Made by a program: the position numbers and the translations under genes
In this document: positions 27,483 to 36,546 of the stretch, one piece after another
Layout of the letters: each line of letters begins with the position of its first letter
Numbering within the stretch: position 1 is the first letter of the stretch
Notes under the pieces: model-generated
Database searches by the model: none
Told to the model about the DNA's origin: nothing
What the model saw: only the letters and a program-made list of their open reading frames with translations
DNA from: Chitinophaga sp. YR627
GTDB lineage: Bacteria; Bacteroidota; Bacteroidia; Chitinophagales; Chitinophagaceae
Direction of reading: 5' to 3'
DNA: 64,000 bases
NCBI RefSeq assembly: GCF_900114995.1
Contig: NZ_FOUX01000004.1
Span: 620,001 to 684,000 of the forward strand

Positions 27483-28484
27483 ATGTACCCGACGTTATTT
27501 GAAGAAAACAAATTGTTGTTGATAGACCGCCTCGAGCAGTCCTATCTCCCCGCAACATATATTCCGACTGAATATCTACCCCTTATCATACCTTATGCTG
27601 GCTTATACTATGAGCAGGACAACGATTTTAACATGCTCACACAGCATGTGCCGTTAGGACCTTTCTCATTGTGGCTGCATGATGTCTTTGCCCGCAAAGA
27701 CATTGTGCTCTGCCCATATGCACCGTTTCACCTCTGGGCTTTACACTTCATGTATGAAGATACCCTCAGAGCCGTGACCTTTAAAACAAACGGATTCACC
27801 TTAGAGGAAAAACAATGTAACCTTTTCAACCTCTATGCGGATATGCACCGGGTGCCTATGTTCGCCGGCCAGAAAATATTATCCTTTCATATCAATATCC
27901 TGCCATCTGCGTTTATGCAGCTCGTACAGGTTTTCCCAGGACTACAGTCCTTAGCCAATAAAAGACTACAAAAACACTCCAGCATTATCAACGAAAAACC
28001 GTATCGTATCAACGCGGTTTGTAATATGCTGATCCAGAACATTGTTTCCTGCCGCTATATCGAATCGCAGGCACGGCACTTCATGGAACGGTGCTGCGTC
28101 GACCTGTTCCTGAACTTCGCGCAACAGGATGCCATCGCCGATGAAGTACGTATCCCCAATGAAGCACAGGCACGCCTTTATCACGACATCTTCGAATACC
28201 TGGTCGATCACCCCCATCAACCCCATACTGCAGACCAGGTCGCAAAAATGTTCGATATGTCAGGCGTTAAACTGGCCACCGCCTTCCGGCACCAGTTCAG
28301 TGTTGGTATCAACGCTTTTATTCACATGCTCAAAATGATGCTGGCATATAATAGCTTAATGCAGCAGTCCGTATCACTCAAAGAGGTCGCCCACACTGCC
28401 GGGTATAAAACCATCGACGAACTGGTACGCGAAGTAGAAAAGTACTACAACTGCAACATTGCTGCGCTACGTAGAAGCATGTAA
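27483..28484 (+). CDS. AraC-like regulator, paralogue D
   Basis: About 333 residues from the ATG at 27483, chosen because MYPTLFEENKLLLIDRLEQS aligns with the starts of paralogues A and C; a longer frame opens at 27444. Conserved blocks are YIPTEYLPLIIPYAGLYYEQD, GPFSLWLHDVFARKDIVLCPY, HLWALHFMYEDTL and EEKQCNLFNLYADMHRVPM. The C-terminal AraC-like HTH is TADQVAKMFDMSGVKLATAFRHQFSVGINAFIHMLKMM..LKEVAHTAGYKTIDELVREVEKYY. It is the closest to paralogue C but has no sigma/FecR neighbour. A terminator follows. Confidence 0.73.
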   Translation: MYPTLFEENKLLLIDRLEQSYLPATYIPTEYLPLIIPYAGLYYEQDNDFNMLTQHVPLGPFSLWLHDVFARKDIVLCPYAPFHLWALHFMYEDTLRAVTFKTNGFTLEEKQCNLFNLYADMHRVPMFAGQKILSFHINILPSAFMQLVQVFPGLQSLANKRLQKHSSIINEKPYRINAVCNMLIQNIVSCRYIESQARHFMERCCVDLFLNFAQQDAIADEVRIPNEAQARLYHDIFEYLVDHPHQPHTADQVAKMFDMSGVKLATAFRHQFSVGINAFIHMLKMMLAYNSLMQQSVSLKEVAHTAGYKTIDELVREVEKYYNCNIAALRRSM

Positions 28485-28505
28485 CTTCATTTTGCATTGT
28501 TTTCC

Positions 28506-28528
28506 GAAAGCTCCTTTATGGGGCTTTC
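28506..28528 (+). terminator. Intrinsic terminator
   Basis: GAAAGCTCC, loop TTTAT, GGGGCTTTC (one G-T pair), followed by a pyrimidine-rich TTCATT. It closes the AraC-like gene. Confidence 0.7.
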
Positions 28529-28602
28529 TTCATTATAGCCCTTTCCCGCTCCCTCCAAAGTTTTTCTCCCCATCTCCTAAGTTCACTTCTCACCGCCTCT
28601 CC

Positions 28603-28610
28603 TACCTTTG
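28603..28610 (+). promoter_or_regulatory. Bacteroidota -7 box
   Basis: TACCTTTG matches TAnnTTTG exactly and lies 53 bases before the ATG at 28664. No strong -33 TTTG was found at the expected distance. Confidence 0.5.
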
Positions 28611-28663
28611 AAACGTACGAATACTGCGTTACTACCATTTTAGAGTTCTCCAAAAGTTAGCCC

Positions 28664-30313
28664 ATGGATCAGCCTATTTTAATACCACAAACCAATACCG
28701 AAGCTCCGGTAAAAAGAAAAGCCATTATTATCGGAGCCGGTCCCGCCGGATTAACAGCCGCGTATGAATTACTGAAAAGATCAGATATCATTCCTGTCAT
28801 TTTGGAAAAATCAGGCGATATTGGTGGTATCTCAAAGACCATTAATTACAAAGGCAACCGCATGGACATCGGTGGCCACCGCTTCTTTTCCAAATCAGAC
28901 CGTGTCATGAACTGGTGGTTGAATATACTACCTGCTCAGGATACCGGGAGTGAACAATTTACTATCAGCTACCAGAATAGATCCAGACAGGTAGCACCGG
29001 GGGAAAGTATCACCCCGCAGGACAGCGATAAAGTAATGCTGGTGAGAGAACGTCTCTCACGCATTTATTTCCTCCGTAAATTCTTTACGTATCCAATCCA
29101 ACTCTCTATCGATACACTCAGGAAACTGGGAGTGGGTACCACCATCTCCATCCTGGTTTCCTACCTACAGGCACAGGCATCTCCGCGTAAACCGGAAAAC
29201 AGCCTGGAAGATTTTATGATCAACCGCTTCGGCAAAACATTGTACAACCTCTTCTTCAAAGACTATACAGAAAAAGTATGGGGTGTACCTTGTCACGAGA
29301 TCCCCGCTGAATGGGGCGCTCAACGTATCAAAGGTGTCAGCATTCGTAAAGCCATACAACACGCAGTACAATCTGCCGTGAAAAAGAAAAAATCAAAAGA
29401 TATCTCTCAGAAAGATACCGAAACCAGCCTGATCGAACAGTTCCTCTATCCCAAACTCGGCCCCGGCCAGCTATGGGAAGAAGTAGCCCGCCAGGTACAG
29501 GAAATGGGCGGTACCATTCTCATGCACCACGACGTGATATCCGTAAACGCACAGGATGGAAAAATAATTTCCATCGAGGCCTTTAACAAGAACGACCTCC
29601 AGACTGTAGAACTAAAAGGGGACTATTTTTTCAGCACCATGCCGGTGAAAGAGCTCATCGCCAGCCTGGAAGCTGATGTGCCACAAAATGTAAAGGAAGT
29701 AGCCGCCGGTCTGCAGTACCGCGACTTCATCACTGTTGGTATCCTGCTCAAAAATCTGTCTGAACAGGATAAACGCTCCGGTAAATGGAAGCCTCTCCAA
29801 CTGAAAGATACCTGGATCTACATACAGGAAAAAGATGTAAAAGTGGGCCGTCTTCAGCTGTTCAACAACTGGAGCCCATACCTGGTAAAAGACCCCAATA
29901 CGGCCTGGGTAGGTATGGAATTCTTCTGCAACGAAACAGATGACTTCTGGAAGATGCCGGATGAAAAGATCGCCGCTCTCGCGATTCGTGAATTACAGAA
30001 AATAGGCCTCGCCAACGCAAGCGATGTACTCGATTCTACCGTACTGCGCGTAGAAAAGACATACCCCGCTTACTTCGGTGCCTATGAAAGATTTGATGAG
30101 GTAAAACAATATGTCAATACCTTCCCGAACCTCTTCCTGGTGGGCAGAAACGGTATGCACAAATACAATAATGCAGACCACTCTATGCTGACCGCCATGG
30201 TATCAGTCGATAATATTATCGCTGGTGAAACGGGAAAAGACAATATCTGGTCCATCAATACCGAACAGGAATATCACGAAGAGAAAACAGAAAAAACGGG
30301 GCAAACAGCCTGA
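28664..30313 (+). CDS. NAD(P)/FAD-dependent amine-oxidase-fold oxidoreductase (UDP-galactopyranose mutase / protoporphyrinogen-oxidase-like)
   Basis: A 549-residue flavoprotein. The N-terminal Rossmann motif is AIIIGAGPAGLTAAYELL with the acidic ribose-binding residue in VILEKSGDIGG, followed by SKTINYKGNRMDIGGHRFFSKSD, as in the UDP-galactopyranose mutase and protoporphyrinogen oxidase group. The C-terminal FAD-contact region is FPNLFLVGRNGMHKYNNADHSMLTAMVSVDNII. No signal peptide, so it is cytoplasmic. Relatives often lie in surface-glycan loci; the exact substrate is open. Single gene with its own promoter. Confidence 0.83.
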   Translation: MDQPILIPQTNTEAPVKRKAIIIGAGPAGLTAAYELLKRSDIIPVILEKSGDIGGISKTINYKGNRMDIGGHRFFSKSDRVMNWWLNILPAQDTGSEQFTISYQNRSRQVAPGESITPQDSDKVMLVRERLSRIYFLRKFFTYPIQLSIDTLRKLGVGTTISILVSYLQAQASPRKPENSLEDFMINRFGKTLYNLFFKDYTEKVWGVPCHEIPAEWGAQRIKGVSIRKAIQHAVQSAVKKKKSKDISQKDTETSLIEQFLYPKLGPGQLWEEVARQVQEMGGTILMHHDVISVNAQDGKIISIEAFNKNDLQTVELKGDYFFSTMPVKELIASLEADVPQNVKEVAAGLQYRDFITVGILLKNLSEQDKRSGKWKPLQLKDTWIYIQEKDVKVGRLQLFNNWSPYLVKDPNTAWVGMEFFCNETDDFWKMPDEKIAALAIRELQKIGLANASDVLDSTVLRVEKTYPAYFGAYERFDEVKQYVNTFPNLFLVGRNGMHKYNNADHSMLTAMVSVDNIIAGETGKDNIWSINTEQEYHEEKTEKTGQTA

Positions 30314-30618
30314 TAGGTCTATAACATGAAATTAGCCGGACAGGAGTGCCCGGCTACATGTATACAGACTAAAAAATTCAATCAGGATGCAATGATAAGC
30401 CTTTCATAACGCAAATAAGTTAATGCGAGGTTAATAGAAATAAATTCCCCTTGTAACCACTTAAAGGTTTTATCCGGCGCTTCATACCACTTGTTTTGTT
30501 CCTTCAGCGTCGCGATTACGCTGATCGTTGACCCGGCTGTAGGACAATTGGCCTGGCTCACATACCCGGGCCACTTTTCCTGCACAAACAATTCCTCATT
30601 CCTAACTCCTGATTTATT
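30314..30618. other. Intergenic stretch, nothing convincing
   Basis: About 305 bases between the flavoprotein and the RteC-like gene. A 69-codon minus-strand frame is present but starts only at TTG and has no family support. No strong hairpin or promoter box was recognised. Confidence 0.4.
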
Positions 30619-31818
30619 ATGCGAACGCCATTGTTACCACTGCAGCAGCTGCTGGACAGTCTGCAGCACCCGCCACAAACCGACGATCCGGACGCCTATG
30701 AAATTGCCAGTTTTATGCACAGACAATCCCTTGCCGCCATAGAAGATATCACCATCGCTTTTGAAGAATGCCTCGCCGCAGGCATCAGCGAACCCACCAT
30801 CAGAAAATATGTAAGCATCTGCCAGGAAAAGATCACAGCGCTTTGTAATGACGTCCCCTTCAACTGGCTTGAAGTAGAAACCGCCGCGCCCGTACAATAC
30901 GACGAATGGCGCTACCTCTGTAATGACCTTTGTCACCAGCTGGAAGACCTCATTCTCTACCTCATGTTTACCTATGCCAGGTATTATAACAAAATGGCAA
31001 TCACGCCCAACGTGTACCGGGAACTGATGCGGCAACGCATCGCTCCCGGTCTTTCCGTCATTCGGAACTGGTTCGGCGAAACGGATGAAAGTTGCCGGGA
31101 ACTCCAGCTAATGATCCTCAGCCTGTACGACGCCTTTGATCCGCAAATGCCCAACAGAATGAATCATTATCAGCTCGATTTTCTCCGTGAACTGCAACAG
31201 GCCCTCCTGAAATACTGGGCACAGGAAGATAATACCCTCGATCACGGTTCTTTACAGCAATTGCTGTTCACACTCAATTTCAACAGCACCGACTATTATC
31301 ATTACTGTACCTCCTATATCAGCCAGCAGCTGATGGAATTGCCCGATGCACACACGCAACTGGACCTGCTGTCCTTCATCCATAAAACACTCTGCCAGTT
31401 GCCTGTAAAAGCCGGATTGGCCTATAGCCACGACGCACCCTCCATCATTTCTTTACTGAAAGAATGGTTACAGGTAGAAACACGACACCTCCAGATCAAA
31501 CTGAAACGCAGTTCGTCTGGCAGCGTGAAGAAATTCAAAAGCTTACCTGAAAATTTCAAATTGCAAACATCCCTGACACTGCCGGAGCTGGCAGCCTTAT
31601 TCAGGATCTTAAAAGAAGCAGGGATCGTGGAAAACAGGAACATGCAGGATGTGTTCCGGGTCATCTCCCTCTGCTTCTCTATTCAAAAGAAAGAAGCATT
31701 CGAAGGAAACTTATTCCAGTCACATTACTACCACATTTCTCCGGAAACATATAAAAAGATGGAAGATCTGGCACATACCCTTGTCAGGAAAACCTTCCAG
31801 CTGAGAAAGGAACAGTAA
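30619..31818 (+). CDS. RteC-like protein
   Basis: A 399-residue, mostly helical, cytoplasmic protein. The C-terminal quarter (FKLQTSLTLPELAALFRILKEAGIVENRNMQDVFRVISLCFSI) has the shape of the C-terminal domain of RteC, the regulator of Bacteroides conjugative transposons (there '..ELIYALH.AGVFNNG..D...IA..FE'). Many chromosomal RteC-like proteins exist without such elements. No conjugation genes are nearby, so a link to a mobile element is not supported. The call is based on pattern recall. Confidence 0.55.
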   Translation: MRTPLLPLQQLLDSLQHPPQTDDPDAYEIASFMHRQSLAAIEDITIAFEECLAAGISEPTIRKYVSICQEKITALCNDVPFNWLEVETAAPVQYDEWRYLCNDLCHQLEDLILYLMFTYARYYNKMAITPNVYRELMRQRIAPGLSVIRNWFGETDESCRELQLMILSLYDAFDPQMPNRMNHYQLDFLRELQQALLKYWAQEDNTLDHGSLQQLLFTLNFNSTDYYHYCTSYISQQLMELPDAHTQLDLLSFIHKTLCQLPVKAGLAYSHDAPSIISLLKEWLQVETRHLQIKLKRSSSGSVKKFKSLPENFKLQTSLTLPELAALFRILKEAGIVENRNMQDVFRVISLCFSIQKKEAFEGNLFQSHYYHISPETYKKMEDLAHTLVRKTFQLRKEQ

Positions 31819-31837
31819 ACCGCTCTGTACGCGGTTT
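31817..31837. terminator. Bidirectional hairpin containing both stop codons of convergent genes
   Basis: AAACCGC / GCGGTTT with loop TCTGTAC. It spans the TAA of the RteC-like gene (31816-31818) and reaches the TAA of the convergent helicase gene (31836-31838). T-rich sequence follows on the plus strand (TTCTTTTTC). Confidence 0.65.
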
Positions 31838-33080
31838 ACTTCTTTTTCTTTTTCTTCTTCTTCAGCAACTCCTGGTGTTTGTTGTGCTCGTCCAGCAACA
31901 GTTGCCAGTTATCATTAGGAATATCTTCAGAGAAACTGATCGTTTCCCGGTAATCATTCTTATCTATTTTCATCACCGTAATCTCCTTGCCGAGATATTG
32001 CTGAATAGCATCCAGTACCGGTTTCTCCTCATCGCTACAGAAAGAAACAGCCTGCCCTTTCTTTACGCCTCTGCCTGTACGTCCTACACGGTGTACATAA
32101 TTCTCTGGCACATCCGGCAGATCATAATTCACCACATATTCCACATCCGGGATATCTATACCGCGTGCATTCACATCAGTGGTGATCAGCAGTTTGATAT
32201 CGCCTTTTTTAAACTCGTCCATCACCTGCAGACGGTTATCCTGCTCCTTCCCACCGTGCATGGTCAGGGATTTAATACCTACACGCTCCATGGCGGCAGC
32301 TACACGCTCCGCACGCACCTTTGTACGTACAAACACCAGGATCTTATTCTCCGGGAATTCTTTCACCAGCCTTTCCAGGAAGAAACGCTTGTCATCCATA
32401 CCCACATAAGCCACCGCATGCTGCACATTCTTAGACACCGGATCCTGCGGAGAGATCTGGATCCTTATCGGATTATTCACCACGGAATAAGCCAGGTCCT
32501 TAATATCCTCGTCGATCGTCGCTGAGAAGAACAGGGTCTGGTGTCTCCTTGGCAGATGTTTCAGTACATCCCGGATGTCCCTGATAAACCCAAGATCAAG
32601 CATATGATCCGCCTCATCCAGGATCAGGATGCCGGTCTGACTCAGGTCAATAAAACCCTGACTGATCAGGTCAAACATACGACCCGGGGTCGCAATCAGC
32701 ACATCTACCCCCTGCGCCAGCTTCTTCAGCTGCGGCGCCTGGTCCACACCACCGTGCAGCCCCAGTATATTAAGTTTAGTATATTTTGCGAGCCTCTCAA
32801 ACACTTCTGAGATCTGAACAGCCAGTTCCCTGGTAGGTACCATCACCACACAGCGTACCTCTCCCTTGGTCTTCCGGGGATGATACTGTTGCAGCTTATG
32901 CAGCACAGGAATAGCAAAAGCGGCTGTTTTACCCGTTCCTGTCTGTGCAATGGCCAATACGTCGTCACCCTTCAGAATGGAGGGGATCGCCTTAAATTGA
33001 ATATCCGTAGGACGTTTAAAGCCTAATTCTTCTAAACTTCTCTTAATTTCCTCGGAAATACGGTACTGCTCAAACTTCAT
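31836..33080 (-). CDS. DEAD-box RNA helicase (RhlE-like)
   Basis: A 414-residue ATP-dependent RNA helicase from the ATG at 33080 (MKFEQYRISEEIKRSLEELGF, with the Q motif RPTDIQ). Motif I is AQTGTGKT, Ia PTRELA, Ib TPGR, II DEAD, III SAT, V ARGID and VI HRVGRTGR. These proteins unwind structured RNA in ribosome assembly or decay, often in cold adaptation. The C-terminus ends in a run of eight lysines, probably an RNA-binding tail. In-frame sequence upstream of 33080 is unlikely to be coding. Confidence 0.93.
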   Translation of the reverse strand: MKFEQYRISEEIKRSLEELGFKRPTDIQFKAIPSILKGDDVLAIAQTGTGKTAAFAIPVLHKLQQYHPRKTKGEVRCVVMVPTRELAVQISEVFERLAKYTKLNILGLHGGVDQAPQLKKLAQGVDVLIATPGRMFDLISQGFIDLSQTGILILDEADHMLDLGFIRDIRDVLKHLPRRHQTLFFSATIDEDIKDLAYSVVNNPIRIQISPQDPVSKNVQHAVAYVGMDDKRFFLERLVKEFPENKILVFVRTKVRAERVAAAMERVGIKSLTMHGGKEQDNRLQVMDEFKKGDIKLLITTDVNARGIDIPDVEYVVNYDLPDVPENYVHRVGRTGRGVKKGQAVSFCSDEEKPVLDAIQQYLGKEITVMKIDKNDYRETISFSEDIPNDNWQLLLDEHNKHQELLKKKKKKKK

Positions 33081-33170
33081 GCGGCAAAGATAGGCTAAAG
33101 CTGACAATGCTGCGGCGTACTGGCGCACTAATTGTGAATAAGCTACCTTTAAAGACAATTCAGCTCCCCC

Positions 33171-33839
33171 ATGAGAAACAACATTTTTGTCAAATTACAT
33201 CCCATCCATCGCGTCCTGATCAGTGCCGGCCTGGCCGGCGCCGTATTCCTGCTCACACAGGCTGCCCCCCTGACACCGTTTATTCGTATGGTACTCTTAT
33301 GGGACGTCTTTGCCCTGGTCTACAATATCACCTGCTGGGTTGTCTTTTTCAGCCGTTCGGTAGAAGAAATTCGTAAATACGCCCGAACCGAAGACGGCAG
33401 CCGCATCTTCGTGTTCATAGTCATCCTGCTGGCCTGCTTCGCCAGTATGCTGATGGTATTATTGCTGATGTTATCTGATGAAGCCCAGGACGCGGGGAAA
33501 ATATTATACGTAGTGGTAGCTGTAGCCGGGATACTACTTTCATGGGCAATGGTGCATACCATGTTCGCCTTCCACTATGCGCATATCTACTATGATGACG
33601 ATGAAAATGATGCAAAGAAACATGCCGGCGGACTGGAATTCACAAAAGAACAACACCCTGACTACCTCGATTTCGCCTATTTTTCATTTGTAATAGGGAT
33701 GACATTTCAGGTATCGGATGTGGAGATCAGCGCCCGCAAACTACGTCGTATCGGATTGCTGCATGGGCTGATTTCCTTTTTGCTGAATACTTTCATAGTA
33801 GCCATGACAATCAACATCATCGCCGGGCTTAAAAACTAA
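33171..33839 (+). CDS. DUF1345 integral membrane protein
   Basis: A 222-residue protein with about five to six hydrophobic segments and the DUF1345 signatures FHYAHIYYDDDEN and PDYLDFAYFSFVIGMTFQVSDVEI followed by RRIGLLHGLISFLLNTFIVA. Function unknown; members are inner-membrane proteins. A near-consensus -7 box TACCTTTA (33144-33151) precedes it. Divergent from the helicase gene. Confidence 0.88.
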   Translation: MRNNIFVKLHPIHRVLISAGLAGAVFLLTQAAPLTPFIRMVLLWDVFALVYNITCWVVFFSRSVEEIRKYARTEDGSRIFVFIVILLACFASMLMVLLLMLSDEAQDAGKILYVVVAVAGILLSWAMVHTMFAFHYAHIYYDDDENDAKKHAGGLEFTKEQHPDYLDFAYFSFVIGMTFQVSDVEISARKLRRIGLLHGLISFLLNTFIVAMTINIIAGLKN

Positions 33840-33917
33840 GCTCGCAAGTCACCTGGTATAAAGTCTGTCCGGAGTATCGCCCTTAACATAGACAGTTTCT
33901 CCTTCTATCCGAATATA

Positions 33918-34877
33918 CTAGATCTCAAACTCATGCGAAAATGCCTGAGTCGCCAGCATACCCGCCCGGTGCAGTTTTTTCCGCTCCCGCAGGGGCTGTA
34001 CCAGCGAATAATACGCCTGTTTCAGATAAGGCCATCCAAAGGCTGTAGTATTGAAAATGATCATGATAGTAGAGAATAACTGCAGTCCCATAAAGATGGC
34101 AATGCCGGCATGTAGCAATACAATCGCCACATAGCCATAAGGACGGCTGCGACGCCACCAGATATATAAAGGATAACAAGTTTCCAGTAATAAGGTACTC
34201 CAGCATAACAGCTTCGCAAACAAAGGATAATTAGCCATCCAGCGCATATCAAACCGGGCAAACTGTCCCTGCATCAGCGTCTGCCAGATCGCCTCTCCAT
34301 TCCACCACTGGATACCCATCGCTTTTTCCGCTCCGGAAGCTACATATACCACACACAGGTGTATCTGCAATACCCGTAATGACAGCGTATTCCATTCACT
34401 CTCCACAGGTTTGGTGCTCAGAGAAAGCTTATCCCAGGCAAAAACTTCCCCAACCGGCATAATGATGCAGTAAAACAGAGCAATATGCATGAACGTCTCC
34501 ACGCCATACGCGCCCATAAAACCGGTATTGATAAAGGTAAACTGGATAGCCCAGGCAATAAACGCCGCATACCGGGTGAACTTTCCGATCAGCAAAGCAC
34601 CTAAACTGCACAGGTAAGTACCCATCAGCACATACACCAACGTCGTTGCATTGGTACCTATCAGCTGGGAAAGAGGTTTTAACCAGGATAATTGTGGCAT
34701 ATAGGGGTCAACAATACCACTGCTGACAGACCAGGGGATCAGTCCATCAGGGCCATATAACATTGCAATACTGCCAATCAGCCAGCCGCCCTGTATTAAG
34801 CCTAACAACGCGATCGCAATCCTGAAAAATGCCAGTGGTTCACCGGTAGAAGGAGCGAGAAAGAAACGTTTTATCAT
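33918..34877 (-). CDS. HTTM-domain (vitamin-K gamma-carboxylase-like) membrane protein
   Basis: A 319-residue protein from the ATG at 34877, 12 bases after the stop of the upstream gene. It has the horizontally transferred transmembrane (HTTM) pattern: LAFFRIAIALLGLIQ, a long first loop, then FMHIALFYCIIMPVGEVF, LRVLQIHLCVVYVASGAEKAMG (conserved at the quinone/CO2-type active region in relatives), WWNGEAIWQTLMQ, and LLLETCYPLYIWW. Enzymatic activity of bacterial members is largely unknown. It forms an operon with the gene at 34889 and probably the lipoprotein at 35533. Confidence 0.8.
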   Translation of the reverse strand: MIKRFFLAPSTGEPLAFFRIAIALLGLIQGGWLIGSIAMLYGPDGLIPWSVSSGIVDPYMPQLSWLKPLSQLIGTNATTLVYVLMGTYLCSLGALLIGKFTRYAAFIAWAIQFTFINTGFMGAYGVETFMHIALFYCIIMPVGEVFAWDKLSLSTKPVESEWNTLSLRVLQIHLCVVYVASGAEKAMGIQWWNGEAIWQTLMQGQFARFDMRWMANYPLFAKLLCWSTLLLETCYPLYIWWRRSRPYGYVAIVLLHAGIAIFMGLQLFSTIMIIFNTTAFGWPYLKQAYYSLVQPLRERKKLHRAGMLATQAFSHEFEI

Positions 34878-34888
34878 AACGGAAGGTT

Positions 34889-35377
34889 TTATCGGGTTAC
34901 TCGAAAGTCTTTTACCAGGAAGGGTTCCCATTTCGGCTGACTCCCTGCACGGTATGCCGCCATAGCCGGCACACGTTTATCAATAACGGTTACACGCACA
35001 ACATTACTCGCCGGATGCTGCCGCAACATATATGCGGCGCAACTTTTTGCAAGCAACGACTGCGCTTCTTCTATACTAAAGAAATTGTAGATGGTCTGAA
35101 TACGGCGGTTACATTCCGTATTAGGTCCCTCCAGTCTTGTCACTTCCTGATGACTGCCATCACCAAGGGTATATACTACCGCGATCTCATTCCCTACATT
35201 TGGCGCAAAGAAGCTGAAAATATTGCCACTACCGGTAAAGTCTCCATAGGTAGTGATCTGTTTCAGCAGCCAGGGTTTATGACTGGTCCACTCTTCCAGA
35301 TGTGCAGCATGCAATGCCACTACTGTCAGATGGAAACAGGCAATACTTAGCCAGATGCGTTGTTTTATTGTAAGCAT
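34889..35377 (-). CDS. Membrane-anchored or secreted partner of the HTTM protein
   Basis: A 162-residue protein with an N-terminal hydrophobic segment (RIWLSIACFHLTVVALHAAHL) and a soluble domain (IFSFFAPNVGNEIAVVYTLGD, NFFSIEEAQSLLAKSCAAYMLRQHPASNVVRVTVI). HTTM genes of Bacteroidota commonly have a short companion of this size. No known fold recognised. It is 11 bases upstream of the HTTM gene on the same strand. Confidence 0.72.
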   Translation of the reverse strand: MLTIKQRIWLSIACFHLTVVALHAAHLEEWTSHKPWLLKQITTYGDFTGSGNIFSFFAPNVGNEIAVVYTLGDGSHQEVTRLEGPNTECNRRIQTIYNFFSIEEAQSLLAKSCAAYMLRQHPASNVVRVTVIDKRVPAMAAYRAGSQPKWEPFLVKDFRVTR

Positions 35378-35393
35378 AAGAAAGAAATTAAGA

Positions 35394-35523
35394 GAATTAA
35401 GAATTAAAAATTAAGAATTGGTTGACCTCCGCTATCACAACGATCAGATATAAACTCACATCCGGTTTTCATTGAGAGAAAGAGCATTAACAGATACAAT
35501 TCTTAATTTTTAATTCTTAATTC
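35394..35523. repeat. Perfect 27-base inverted repeat, MITE- or terminator-like element
   Basis: The arms 35394-35420 and 35497-35523 are exact reverse complements (27 bases each), with a 76-base spacer. Each arm is built of an AATTAAGAATT unit and its variant around a central A-run. It lies between the lipoprotein gene (stop at 35533) and the HTTM partner (start at 35377), so it would be transcribed. It may be a small repeat element or a large RNA hairpin. Confidence 0.75.
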
Positions 35524-35532
35524 CTAATTATT

Positions 35533-36366
35533 TTAGAATCCAATTACCGCACCTCCAGCTACTTCTTCGATAGCCAGTTTGTCAAACCGTGGATCCAGTC
35601 TTGCAAACTTGCTGCGGATATCTTTTAAGATTTCAGGATCGAAACAACCGATCAGATTCGGGAATCTCTTTCTGAGGATATCTTCCCATTTCAAACCATT
35701 GTAAACAGTCACACGGGCACCTGCAGGGAATTGGGTAATATCTGCCGTACCATAGAAACCACGGGTGAAATAAGGATACGCACCTGCCGGAATGGATAAA
35801 CGGAATTTGGAAAGCGAAGCTGTACCGATCACTTTCTGATCTACCACATCAGGTTGTAAACGGGATGCAGCTGTCAGGAAAGTCTTGGTAGCCAGCAACT
35901 GTTGTCCTTTACCTACTTCATATATACCCAGATCAAAGAGCTGTTTAGGATCTACCTTCTGCGCCAGCGCACCAACGCGTTTGGCGATGTCCAGATATGG
36001 TATCATCGTTGGACAGGTCTTGATCCAGATCTTTCTGAAAGGAATTCTTTCGTAACCGATCTTGGCCAGTTCAGGGAATGGCGGACGACCTCCAGGTCCG
36101 AAATACTGTGTCTCGTCAGATAAACTGCCGTAAGTTGCTTTGGTGATGTAATTGTTTGCTGGTAAACCATCCCAGGTTAACAGGTAGGTTTCCGGAGAAA
36201 GATCTTTGAGGATAGCGTCCAGTTCATCTGTACCTGCCGTCCTGCCGCCGGCATCAGTCGTGGAATTATTGGATGACTGTGGATTAGCTTGCTGTTCTTT
36301 TCTGCAGGAGAATAACGACAGAGTAGCCAACGCAGCTACGCCTGCGAACAATAGATGTTTGCGCAT
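35533..36366 (-). CDS. Lipoprotein of unknown function
   Basis: A 277-residue protein with a lipoprotein signal (HLLFAGVAALATLSLFSC, Cys21), a Ser/Thr/Asn-rich linker and a folded domain with two conserved-looking segments (PENY-type YITKATYGSLSDETQYFGPGGRPPFPELAKIGYERIPFRKIW and FRLSIPAGAYPYFTRGFYGTADITQFPAGARVTVY) and two further Cys residues. No family recognised. Upstream of the HTTM pair on the same strand, so co-transcription is possible despite the inverted repeat in the gap. Confidence 0.65.
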   Translation of the reverse strand: MRKHLLFAGVAALATLSLFSCRKEQQANPQSSNNSTTDAGGRTAGTDELDAILKDLSPETYLLTWDGLPANNYITKATYGSLSDETQYFGPGGRPPFPELAKIGYERIPFRKIWIKTCPTMIPYLDIAKRVGALAQKVDPKQLFDLGIYEVGKGQQLLATKTFLTAASRLQPDVVDQKVIGTASLSKFRLSIPAGAYPYFTRGFYGTADITQFPAGARVTVYNGLKWEDILRKRFPNLIGCFDPEILKDIRSKFARLDPRFDKLAIEEVAGGAVIGF

Positions 36367-36485
36367 TTTTTTGGGGTTTGTGGTTAATAATGAAATTGAT
36401 GACTCAAAATTCCATTAATTAACCTTTCCCATCAAGTGCAAAAACACCTGTTTTACTACGTATAAATACGCAAACAACAGAAAAT

Positions 36486-36521
36486 CAACGGATGAGCCGT
36501 GGGTTTGCAGCTCATCCGTTG
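36486..36521 (-). terminator. Hairpin after the DUF6520-like genes
   Basis: A 12-base-pair perfect stem, CAACGGATGAGC / GCTCATCCGTTG. On the minus strand it is followed by ATTTTC, so it likely closes the transcript of the genes at 36547-37127. Confidence 0.7.
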
Positions 36522-36546
36522 TTCAATTTCTTTCAATCGTTCTTTC

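Noticed and set aside
30382..30591. 69-codon minus-strand ORF
   Set aside because: Starts only with TTG, no signal or domain, and no ribosome site; kept as non-coding.
31875..32525. 216-codon plus-strand ORF
   Set aside because: Antisense to the DEAD-box helicase, no motifs.
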